From the NCBI GenBank assembly GCA_041685075.1, contig JAWLGN010000291.1, positions 1 through 7,084 of the forward strand: a stretch of 7,084 nt of DNA, given 5' to 3'. This document shows positions 1-5,869 of the stretch, in pieces. The first letter of the stretch is position 1; each line of letters starts with the position of its first letter. The position numbers and the translations under genes were made by a program. The notes beneath the pieces are model-generated. The model was not told the DNA's origin, made no database searches, and was given only the letters and a program-made list of their open reading frames with translations. The DNA comes from JAMCRM01 sp041685075 (lineage in GTDB: Bacteria; Acidobacteriota; Terriglobia; Bryobacterales; Bryobacteraceae).

Positions 1-510
1 CGCCGTCGCGTACGGCCCGGCGGCGATGGCCATCTCCGCGCAGGCATAAACGGCTTCGATCCCCAGGCCCAGCGCCAGCGCGTGCATGGGGCGCAGCGGC
101 AGGGCGGCCACCATGGTCAGCATGAGGATGGTGACGCCAGTGGGAATGTACTGGCTGAATTTGTTGATCGGCTCGGCCACCGCCGATGCCCAGATCAGCA
201 CGCATGCGGCGGCCAGCGCCGAAAACAGGGCCACCACGCGCGCGTGCCGACGGGTCCGCTCCAGCCGGGCCACCGCGCTGGTCACCACACCCACCAGCGC
301 CAGAGGCGCCAGGTGCCGCATATGGCCGCCGCGTAGGGCTTCTTCCGGCTGCAACAGGAACAGCATCAGGAAGGTGAGGATCGGGCCGCCTAACTCCACC
401 GCTCCCAGGGTCTTCAGCCCCGACTGGCTGAGTCGCTGGATTTCCCGCCGGAACGCCTCCTCGCGCTCCGGGGGAGGCGCGAGGTACTGCCGCATCCGGC
501 TCCAGATCAT
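1..510 (-). CDS. Multi-spanning membrane protein, N-terminal part (runs off the left edge)
   Basis: Reading the minus strand from the ATG at 510-508 gives 170 codons with no stop down to base 1, so the 3' end lies outside the window. A TAG lies in frame 27 nt upstream of the ATG (8 codons between), so this is the first possible ATG. A weak AAGG stands just before it. The first 30 residues are polar and charged (APPPEREEAFRREIQRLSQS region). About five hydrophobic segments follow, near residues 35-54, 67-81, 91-112, 123-139 and 143-165, with an Arg-rich loop at 82-91. This layout, a short cytoplasmic N-terminus and then a bundle of helices without a signal peptide, is common for the membrane input domain of sensor kinases, cyclases or SpoIIE-type phosphatases, but the catalytic part is not visible. 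I do not recognise the family. It is divergent from the NTT-HEAT operon and could share a control region with it. Confidence 0.72.
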   Translation of the reverse strand, partial: MIWSRMRQYLAPPPEREEAFRREIQRLSQSGLKTLGAVELGGPILTFLMLFLLQPEEALRGGHMRHLAPLALVGVVTSAVARLERTRRHARVVALFSALAAACVLIWASAVAEPINKFSQYIPTGVTILMLTMVAALPLRPMHALALGLGIEAVYACAEMAIAAGPYATA

Positions 511-640
511 AGCCTTACTATAGCGTCCGGCGCTCTACACCGGCGATGTGTTAAGCTGAATCGCAACCGGTGTGGCTGCCGGAGTGCGGCTTCGGAAGGG
601 CCGCGGGCGCCCGCCGTCAGCAGGCACGAATGCTCACCCG
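511..640. promoter_or_regulatory. Divergent intergenic region with probable control elements
   Basis: This 130-base stretch separates two divergently read genes and must hold the promoter of the plus-strand operon and probably that of the minus-strand membrane protein. It is locally less GC-rich at 511-523 and 544-566. A TATAGT on the minus strand (522-517) resembles a -10 box, but it lies only 6 nt from the ATG at 510 and has no convincing -35 partner; if real, the transcript would be nearly leaderless. I could not find a good sigma-70 pair on the plus strand. The region also contains the interrupted inverted repeat at 537-573 and the perfect 12-bp palindrome GCGGGCGCCCGC at 603-614. The promoter role is inferred from gene orientation. 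Confidence 0.4.
537..573. repeat. Inverted repeat / possible hairpin in the divergent intergenic region
   Basis: ACACCGG (537-543) and CCGGTGT (567-573) are perfect inverted copies. Just inside them CGAT (544-547) pairs with ATCG (560-563), giving 11 base pairs with a CAA bulge at 564-566 and a 12-nt loop at 548-559. It could be a repressor or activator operator, or a leader hairpin of the plus-strand transcript. There is no T-run, so it is not a typical intrinsic terminator. A chance match in GC-rich DNA cannot be excluded. Confidence 0.35.
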
Positions 641-3379
641 ATGCGCGCCATTCGCAATCTGTTACGCACATTCTACGATGTGAGGCCCGGAGAGCGGCTC
701 CGCACCGCTCTGATGTTCCTCTATCTCCTCTTTGTCCTCTTCTCCTACTACATTTTGAAGCCGGTTTCGCAGGCGATGTTCCTCAATCGCTTCGATATCG
801 ACGACCTGCCCATTCTGATCATCCTGGTAGCGGCGGCGGGCGGGCTCCTGGCTTACCTTTACAGCCGCGTGGCCGTCCGGACCTCCCTCACCTACGCGGT
901 GAACTGGACCATGGCAACGGCCGCCGCCTCCCTGGTGCTCATCTGGTGGGCCCTGGGCCGCGATCTGCCCTGGATGCTCTATGTTTTCAACATCTTTGTG
1001 GGACTGTTCAGCATCGTACTGGTGACCCAGGGCTGGCTGGTGGCAGGCAACGTCTACGACAGCCGCGAGGCCAAGCGCATCTTCCCCCTGCTGGGGATGG
1101 CGCTGCTGTTGGGCGCGGCCTTCGGCGGCGAGTTCACCCGCCGCACCGCGCGGCTGGTCGGCAGCCGCAACCTGGTTCTGGCCGCCGCCGTCCTGGTGTT
1201 GCTGGCGTGGGCGGCGTTTCTGGTCTTGCGCGTCTTGCGCCAGGCCTCCTTGCACGAGGCGCGCGCGGCTGGAAGCGAAGCGACGGAGTTCTCCCTCAAC
1301 GACATGGTGCGGGACATCGCCCGCAGCCATCACCTGCGGTCGATCATCGCCATGATGGCGATGATCTTCATCGTCGATGTGCTGGTCAACTTCCAGTTTC
1401 AGGCCATGGCCAAGGCGCGCTACCAGGGCGACTCCTTGACGGAGTTCCTGGGCAGTTTCTACGGCCTCTGGCTGGTGAGCGCCGAATTCGTGGTGCAGTT
1501 TCTGGTGACCACCACGGTGGTGTCGCGTTTCGGCGTCGGCGCCACGCTGCAGGTCATGCCGGTTTCGGTGATGCTGGCTTCTGTCGGGACCGCCGCCGCG
1601 CCGAGCGTGCTCACCGCCGGCGCCACCCGGCTCACCGAAGCCACTACCCGGTACACCCTGAACAAGACCGGCATGGAGTTGCTGTACATGCCGCTGCCGC
1701 GCCAGACCCGCAACCGCGTGAAGGCCTTCATCGATATCTTTTTCGATCGGGTCTCGCGTGGTGTAGGCGGACTGCTGTTGATCCTGTTCACGCGGGTGTG
1801 GGAGTTTACCGTGGCGCAGATCGCCGTGGTGGTGATTCTTCTGACGGTGCCCTGGATGATGATTTCGCTGCGGGCTCGCCGCGAGTACGTCGCCACCATC
1901 CGGAAGCGGCTGGCCGCGCGCCGGCTGGACCTCGAGAACCCGCGTATCGCGGCGCAGGACCGGGAGACCATCCTGCTGCTGGAGGAGACCGCCACCGCGG
2001 CCAACCCGCGGCAGGCCACCTACGCGCTGGGGCTGCTGGCCGGCGTGGCCGGGTACGAAATTTCGCCCCTCCTTGCCAAGCTGGTGAACAGCGCCTACCC
2101 GGAGGTTCGCGCGCGGGTGTATGAACTGGCGCGCGAGGCGGGCATCGCGGACCTGCTGCCGCACGCCCTCGAGGAGATCCGCACCGCCCGGCACGGCGAG
2201 GTAGTAAAAGCCGCGGTGAAGTACGTGATCGCGGTGGCGCCCGAGGGTCTCGAACGCGCCCGTGAATTCCTGGACTCGCCCGATCCCCACGCCGTGGAGG
2301 GCGCGCTGGAGGCCCTGGCAAGCCGGCCCGATGCCGCCGACCTGGTGAGCTGCGACTGGGTGGCCCAGACCGAACGGGACCCCGACCCGGAGCGCCGCGC
2401 CCTGGCCGCCATGGCGGTAGGGATTTGCGGCGACCAGGGTACGGAAGCGCTCCACCGCCTGCTGGCCGACCCGGATCCCCGCGTCGCCGCCGCCGCCTGC
2501 CGGGCCGCCGGCGCCGTGCGCAACCGCGCCTATATCCACCCCCTGTTCAAGCGCGTGGCCGACGTGCACGTGCGCGGGGCGGCCATCGAGGCCCTGGCGC
2601 AGTACGGCCCCCAGATCTGCGGTACCCTCGGGGACCTGCTGGAAGACCGCTCCCTGCCCGTGGCCCTCCGCCGCCAGGTGCCCCGGGTTCTCAAGCTGAT
2701 TCCCGACCAGCGCAGCGTGGACGTGCTGCTGCGCGCCGTCGCCAACCAGGACCTGGCCATCCGCGCCGCGGTGCTCAAGGCCCTCAATCGCCTGCGCCAG
2801 ACCTCGCCCGGCCTGAACTTCGAGGTCCGCTTCGTAAACGCCCAGATCTATGCCGAGGCGCGCTACTACTTCGAGCTGAGTGCCGCGCTGGCGCCCCTTC
2901 GCAGCCATGCCGGCGAGCCGCGCACCGCCGCGGACCTGGTGGTGCGCAGCATCGAGGAGCGCCTGCGCATGGCCCTCGAGCGCCTCTTCCGCCTGCTCGG
3001 CCTGCGCTACCCGCCCAAGGAGATCTACTCCTCCTACCTGGCGCTCTCCAGCACGCAGCGCGAGGAGGTGGCCGCCGCCGTCGAGTTCCTCGATACGGTG
3101 CTGGAACGCGACATCAAAAAAATTCTCATGCCCCTCCTGGACGCTCCGGAGCACTTGCCCGCGCGCGCCCGCGACCTGTTCGGCGTGGAGTTCCGCGAGG
3201 CCGAATCCGCCCTCCGGGAACTGATCCGCTCGCGCGATCCCTGGCTGGCCGCCTGCGCCATCGCCGCCGCGGCCGAGTTACAATTGCGAAATCTGGCCGG
3301 TGAGATCGCCGAAGCCGCCGGAGAGGCCGAACCCGAGGTCGGCGAGGTAGCCCGCGCGGCCCAGGAGGCGCTCGCGTAA
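641..3379 (+). CDS. NTT (ATP/ADP translocase)-like membrane carrier fused to a HEAT-repeat domain
   Basis: A protein of 912 residues from the ATG at 641. Residues 15-410 form a membrane domain with about 11-12 hydrophobic helices (for example near 23-42, 58-75, 85-105, 112-131, 147-163, 178-196, 232-253, 269-289, 303-320, 374-387 and 392-410). Helix 1 contains SYYILKPV, resembling the first helix of bacterial NTT/TLC-type nucleotide carriers, a branch of the MFS fold. A linker rich in Arg and Glu (411-450) leads to repeated helical pairs at about 455-725 with HEAT-type periodicity (LLADPDPRVAAAACRAAGA, LEDRSLPVALRRQVPRVL). A further helical region runs to the C-terminus. NTT-HEAT fusions, sometimes ending in a cyclic-nucleotide-binding domain, are known from free-living bacteria, and their transport activity is generally unproven. 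An in-frame GTG at 572 would add 23 basic, proline-rich residues. I prefer 641 because the family-like N-terminus (MRAIRNLLRTFYDVRPGE) begins there, although neither start has a strong ribosome binding site. First gene of the operon; it may sense or scaffold rather than transport. Confidence 0.88.
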   Translation: MRAIRNLLRTFYDVRPGERLRTALMFLYLLFVLFSYYILKPVSQAMFLNRFDIDDLPILIILVAAAGGLLAYLYSRVAVRTSLTYAVNWTMATAAASLVLIWWALGRDLPWMLYVFNIFVGLFSIVLVTQGWLVAGNVYDSREAKRIFPLLGMALLLGAAFGGEFTRRTARLVGSRNLVLAAAVLVLLAWAAFLVLRVLRQASLHEARAAGSEATEFSLNDMVRDIARSHHLRSIIAMMAMIFIVDVLVNFQFQAMAKARYQGDSLTEFLGSFYGLWLVSAEFVVQFLVTTTVVSRFGVGATLQVMPVSVMLASVGTAAAPSVLTAGATRLTEATTRYTLNKTGMELLYMPLPRQTRNRVKAFIDIFFDRVSRGVGGLLLILFTRVWEFTVAQIAVVVILLTVPWMMISLRARREYVATIRKRLAARRLDLENPRIAAQDRETILLLEETATAANPRQATYALGLLAGVAGYEISPLLAKLVNSAYPEVRARVYELAREAGIADLLPHALEEIRTARHGEVVKAAVKYVIAVAPEGLERAREFLDSPDPHAVEGALEALASRPDAADLVSCDWVAQTERDPDPERRALAAMAVGICGDQGTEALHRLLADPDPRVAAAACRAAGAVRNRAYIHPLFKRVADVHVRGAAIEALAQYGPQICGTLGDLLEDRSLPVALRRQVPRVLKLIPDQRSVDVLLRAVANQDLAIRAAVLKALNRLRQTSPGLNFEVRFVNAQIYAEARYYFELSAALAPLRSHAGEPRTAADLVVRSIEERLRMALERLFRLLGLRYPPKEIYSSYLALSSTQREEVAAAVEFLDTVLERDIKKILMPLLDAPEHLPARARDLFGVEFREAESALRELIRSRDPWLAACAIAAAAELQLRNLAGEIAEAAGEAEPEVGEVARAAQEALA

Positions 3380-3383
3380 AGCC

Positions 3384-3806
3384 ATGTCTGCGCTCAACAT
3401 CGTCGAGAAGGTTATCACGCTGGAGGCGGTGGAACTGCTCCAGAATCTCACCCCCGAACAGTTGTCGCGCATCGCCTCGGTGGCCCGCGAGGTGCGGTAT
3501 CCGCCCGGCAAAACCATCCTGGAATCCGGCAGGCCGCTGGAAGCTCTCTACGTGATCGTGGACGGCGCCGTGGAGTTGCTGCGCAACGGCGACGCCCTGC
3601 ACACCGCGCGCCAGAACGAAGTCCTGGGCGCCTGGGCCCTGTTCGACGACGATCCCATGCCGGTGGAGGGCCGTACCCTGGAGGATACCCGCCTGCTGCG
3701 CATCGCGCGGGACGAGTTCTACGACCTGCTGGCCGATAACGTCGAAATCACCGCCGCCATTTTTTCTACCTTGGTGAAGCGGTTCCGAAAGCTTGTGGAG
3801 CAGTGA
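3384..3806 (+). CDS. Stand-alone cyclic-nucleotide-binding-fold (Crp-type effector) protein
   Basis: A protein of 140 residues, almost entirely one cNMP-binding beta-roll (about residues 14-112) with a C-terminal helix to 140. There is no DNA-binding helix-turn-helix, so it is not a Crp/Fnr regulator, and there is no membrane segment. The family pattern is clear: LEAVELLQNLTPEQLSRIA helices, YPPGKTILESG, LYVIVDGAVELL, then the phosphate-binding cassette region LGAWALFDDDPMPVEG. In that cassette the usual Glu after Gly is Ala83 and the usual Arg after Pro is Met92, so canonical cAMP/cGMP binding is doubtful. It starts 4 nt after the stop of the NTT-HEAT gene. AGGAGG at 3363-3368, inside that gene, lies 15 nt before the ATG, a long spacing that would suit coupled translation. 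Because related NTT-HEAT proteins can carry this domain as their own C-terminus, the product probably acts together with its upstream neighbour (inference). Confidence 0.88.
   Translation: MSALNIVEKVITLEAVELLQNLTPEQLSRIASVAREVRYPPGKTILESGRPLEALYVIVDGAVELLRNGDALHTARQNEVLGAWALFDDDPMPVEGRTLEDTRLLRIARDEFYDLLADNVEITAAIFSTLVKRFRKLVEQ
3795..3800 (+). promoter_or_regulatory. Ribosome binding site of the histidine kinase gene
   Basis: GTGGAG, with core GGAG at 3797-3800, lies 5 nt before the ATG at 3806 inside the end of the cNMP-fold gene. This spacing favours the ATG at 3806 over the in-frame GTG at 3803 or the ATG at 3824. The stop and start share one base (TGATG), a sign of translational coupling. 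Confidence 0.55.
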
Positions 3807-4624
3807 TGTCCACTCACCCTACCATGGCCGAAGGCGATCCGGACCGGTTGAAAGCCGAACTCCAGGCCACCGAACAGCAGCTCATCGCGGAGCACCGCAT
3901 GGCGTCCATCGGACGGCTGCTGGCCTCGATCGTGCACGAAATCAATACGCCCATCGGGTCCATCTTTTCCAACAACGAGGTGACTCTGCGCTCGCTCGAA
4001 AAGCTGGGCGCGCTGCTCGCCGAACCCTGTCCCGAATCCATCGGCAAGGCGCGCAGCATCCTGGAGAACGTCCAGACCCTGGTGGCGGTGGACAAGATCG
4101 CCTGCGAGCGCATCTCCACGGTGATCCGCGGGCTCAAAACCTTCGCCCGTGCGGACGCCTCCGAGCGGCGCAAGGCCGACCTGAACGAGAACCTGCGCGA
4201 CACCCTGAAGCTCACCCACGCCGAGTTCCGCCGCCGCATCACGGTGGAGACCGATTTCGGCGAGCTTCCCGAGGTGGAGTGCTATCCCCACATGCTCAAC
4301 CAGGTGTTTTTGAACCTGCTGGTGAACGCGGGGCAGGCCATCGAGGGAGAGGGCCGGATCGTGGTCCGCACGCGCCTGGAGGGCGACCACGTGCACATCT
4401 CCATCGGCGACAGCGGGCGCGGCATGGACCTGGAGACGCAGCGCCGCATCTTCACCCCCGGCTTCACCACCAAGCCCGAAGGGGTGGGCACCGGGCTGGG
4501 CCTCTCGATTTCGCGCCGCATCGTCGAGGAAAAACACGGCGGGTCCATTACGTTCGAGAGCCAGCCGGGCGTGGGCACCACCTTCCACGTCAAAATTCCC
4601 ATTATGTGGGCGCCGGGCGCCTGA
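3806..4624 (+). CDS. Soluble sensor-less histidine kinase (HisKA-like + HATPase_c)
   Basis: A protein of 272 residues that autophosphorylates a His and passes the phosphate to a response regulator. After a short N-terminal helix (about 10-33, likely coiled coil), the H-box MASIGRLLASIVHEINTPIG has its phospho-acceptor at His44. The dimerisation helices run to about 118. The ATP-binding domain shows the N-box NQVFLNLLVNAGQAI (about 165-179), the G1 box DSGRGMD (202-208), the F-box region FTPGFTTK (216-223) and the G2 box GVGTGLGLS (226-234). All catalytic boxes look intact. The HEIN(T/Q)P H-box and the compact catalytic domain resemble the NtrB/DctB-like group. There is no PAS, GAF, HAMP or membrane helix, so the input must come from a partner; the upstream NTT-HEAT and cNMP-fold proteins are the obvious candidates. 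The loop between the two dimerisation helices (about 68-90, LGALLAEPCPESIGKARSIL) appears longer than in minimal HisKA domains. The cognate regulator is most likely the next gene. Confidence 0.93.
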   Translation: MSTHPTMAEGDPDRLKAELQATEQQLIAEHRMASIGRLLASIVHEINTPIGSIFSNNEVTLRSLEKLGALLAEPCPESIGKARSILENVQTLVAVDKIACERISTVIRGLKTFARADASERRKADLNENLRDTLKLTHAEFRRRITVETDFGELPEVECYPHMLNQVFLNLLVNAGQAIEGEGRIVVRTRLEGDHVHISIGDSGRGMDLETQRRIFTPGFTTKPEGVGTGLGLSISRRIVEEKHGGSITFESQPGVGTTFHVKIPIMWAPGA

Positions 4625-4629
4625 TATTC

Positions 4630-4634
4630 GGAGG
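4630..4634 (+). promoter_or_regulatory. Shine-Dalgarno GGAGG directly abutting the response regulator ATG
   Basis: GGAGG ends at 4634 and the ATG begins at 4635, leaving no spacer, which is poor for initiation at that ATG. The in-frame TTG at 4644 is 9 nt downstream of the same GGAGG, a normal spacing. The true start could therefore be TTG 4644, which would shorten the protein by three residues and leave the receiver domain intact. Confidence 0.45.
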
Positions 4635-5120
4635 ATGGAGTTTTTGGATAATCACAACCCTACGGTCTTGATCGTGGATGACGAAGACATGGTCATCACC
4701 AGCATCAAGGCCTTTTTGCAACTGGAGACCGATTACACTGTGCACGGCTTCACGGACCCCGAGGAAGCCGTCCGGCACCTGCAGGACGGGCCGGCCGATG
4801 TGATCGTCTCCGACTACCTGATGCCCCGCATGAACGGCATCCAGTTGCTGGCGCGCGCCAAGGAGCTGCAGCCGGAGGCCAGCCGCGTGCTGCTCACCGG
4901 CCACGCCGACAAGCAGAGCGCCATCTATGCCATCAACAACGTGGGGCTGTTCCAGTACCTCGAAAAGCCCTGGGACAACGCGCAACTGCTGCTGGTGATC
5001 CAGGCCGCCATGGAGCGGGCCCGGCTGTTGCGCGACCTGCGCGAGAAAGTCGCCGAACTCGACAGCGCGCACGGCAGCCTGAAGGACGTGCAGCGCCGCC
5101 TGTTGCAGGCCTTCCTGTGA
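4635..5120 (+). CDS. Response regulator: receiver domain with helical tail, no output domain
   Basis: A protein of 161 residues (158 if translation begins at TTG 4644). Residues 10-124 are a CheY-like receiver with acidic pair Asp15/Asp16, phospho-acceptor Asp60 in VIVSDYLMPRMNG, Thr88 in VLLTGHAD and Lys111 in YLEKPWD, so all key residues are present. The LTGHAD...AIN...YLEKPWD pattern is the type often found in receivers joined to HD-GYP or HupR-like NtrC outputs. Here only a charged helix or coiled coil follows (about 125-158, with heptad-like ERARLLRDLREKVAELDSA), and the gene ends without a frameshift remnant. The protein probably signals by contact with another protein or passes phosphate in a relay. 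It lies 10 nt after the histidine kinase, its likely phosphodonor, and overlaps the methyltransferase start by 4 nt. An alternative is a diguanylate-cyclase or HD-GYP regulator that lost its output, but no remnant is seen. Confidence 0.92.
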   Translation: MEFLDNHNPTVLIVDDEDMVITSIKAFLQLETDYTVHGFTDPEEAVRHLQDGPADVIVSDYLMPRMNGIQLLARAKELQPEASRVLLTGHADKQSAIYAINNVGLFQYLEKPWDNAQLLLVIQAAMERARLLRDLREKVAELDSAHGSLKDVQRRLLQAFL

Positions 5121-5869
5121 ACGCGGAGCTGGAATACCACGAGCGGCTCTATTCCGGCTTTGCGCAGAGTCATTTCGCGCGTCCCGCGGTGCGGGCGCTG
5201 CGGGCCCACATGGTGGGGCGTATCCTGCGCGCCACCGGCGCCGGTCCGCGCGCCCGCGTGCTGAGCCTGGGCTGCGGCATCGGCGATACCGAACTGCTGC
5301 TGGCGCGTGAGGTGGGTGAAGTGGTGGGGGTGGATTTCTCTCCCGCCGCCATCCGGCAGGCGCGGCAGGACGCCGCCGCGGCAGGCATCGCCAACGTCCG
5401 TTTCATCGAGGGGGCGGTGGCGGAGGCGCCCGGCGGGCCCTACGACGCCGTCATCGCCATCTTTTTCCTGCACCACCTGCCGGAGGAAGAGCTGCGCGCG
5501 CTGCCCGCGGCCGTACGCCGGCTGCTCGCTCCCGAGGGCGTCTTCTACTCGCTCGATCCCAGCCGCTACCGCCTCTCCGGCGCCGTGGGTTCGCTCGTCA
5601 TCCCCAACCTGATGCGCAAGTACCAGTCGCCCGGGGAGCGCGAGTTGAAGCCCGGCCCCGTGGCGGCGCTATTCCGCGCCGCGGGCCTCGAGAGCCGCGC
5701 CGGCATCTACGATTTCATCTCCTCGCCCATGGCGGGACTCTTCCCCGGCTGGGCCTCGGGCTACCGCGCCGCGCGCCTGCTGGACGAACTGCTGGTGAGG
5801 ATTCCGGGCCTGCGGCTGGTGGGAAGCAACTTCGAGATCACCGCGCGCTGCGGCGCGTCTGATCGATGA
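5117..5869 (+). CDS. Class I SAM-dependent methyltransferase
   Basis: A protein of 250 residues starting at GTG 5117, which overlaps the stop of the response regulator (GTGA), so translation is probably coupled; no clear Shine-Dalgarno is seen. The Rossmann fold shows motif I VLSLGCGIGDTE (48-59), the acidic ribose-binding Asp73 in VVGVDFSP, a motif like VRFIEGAVAEAP (94-105), motif IV YDAVIAIFFLHHLPEEEL (109-126) and post-IV LLAPEGVFYSLDP (136-148). The C-terminal part (150-240) would form the substrate cap and has a fairly hydrophobic patch around 196-220 (FISSPMAGLFPGWASGY). The FFLHHLP signature fits the UbiE/COQ5 or Methyltransf_11/25 type acting on small molecules or lipids, but the substrate cannot be named. 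As last gene of the signalling operon it may be an output enzyme or an unrelated passenger. Its last 32 bp overlap the 3' end of the convergent nicotinate phosphoribosyltransferase gene. Confidence 0.9.
   Translation: MNAELEYHERLYSGFAQSHFARPAVRALRAHMVGRILRATGAGPRARVLSLGCGIGDTELLLAREVGEVVGVDFSPAAIRQARQDAAAAGIANVRFIEGAVAEAPGGPYDAVIAIFFLHHLPEEELRALPAAVRRLLAPEGVFYSLDPSRYRLSGAVGSLVIPNLMRKYQSPGERELKPGPVAALFRAAGLESRAGIYDFISSPMAGLFPGWASGYRAARLLDELLVRIPGLRLVGSNFEITARCGASDR

Noticed and set aside
86..523. Plus-strand frames of 63-145 codons at the left edge
   Set aside because: Their translations are Arg/Ala/Pro-rich without domain features, while the minus strand here encodes a coherent multi-helix membrane protein.
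603..614. Palindrome GCGGGCGCCCGC as a transcription terminator
   Set aside because: It has no loop or T-run and lies upstream of the operon, so a terminator role is not supported; an operator role remains possible.
572..640. GTG 572 as start of the NTT-HEAT gene
   Set aside because: The extra 23 residues are basic and proline-rich without family resemblance, there is no Shine-Dalgarno, and the GTG falls in the arm of the inverted repeat. Kept only as an alternative.
662..3154. Open frame of 830 codons on the minus strand, antisense to the NTT-HEAT gene
   Set aside because: It lies wholly inside a well-supported gene, and its translation is a His/Gln/Gly/Arg-rich string without domain pattern or hydrophobic helices. 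Long antisense frames are expected from GC-rich third positions.
3793..4671. Plus-strand frame of 292 codons overlapping the histidine kinase
   Set aside because: The histidine kinase frame carries all catalytic boxes; this frame is an Arg/His/Gly-rich shadow.
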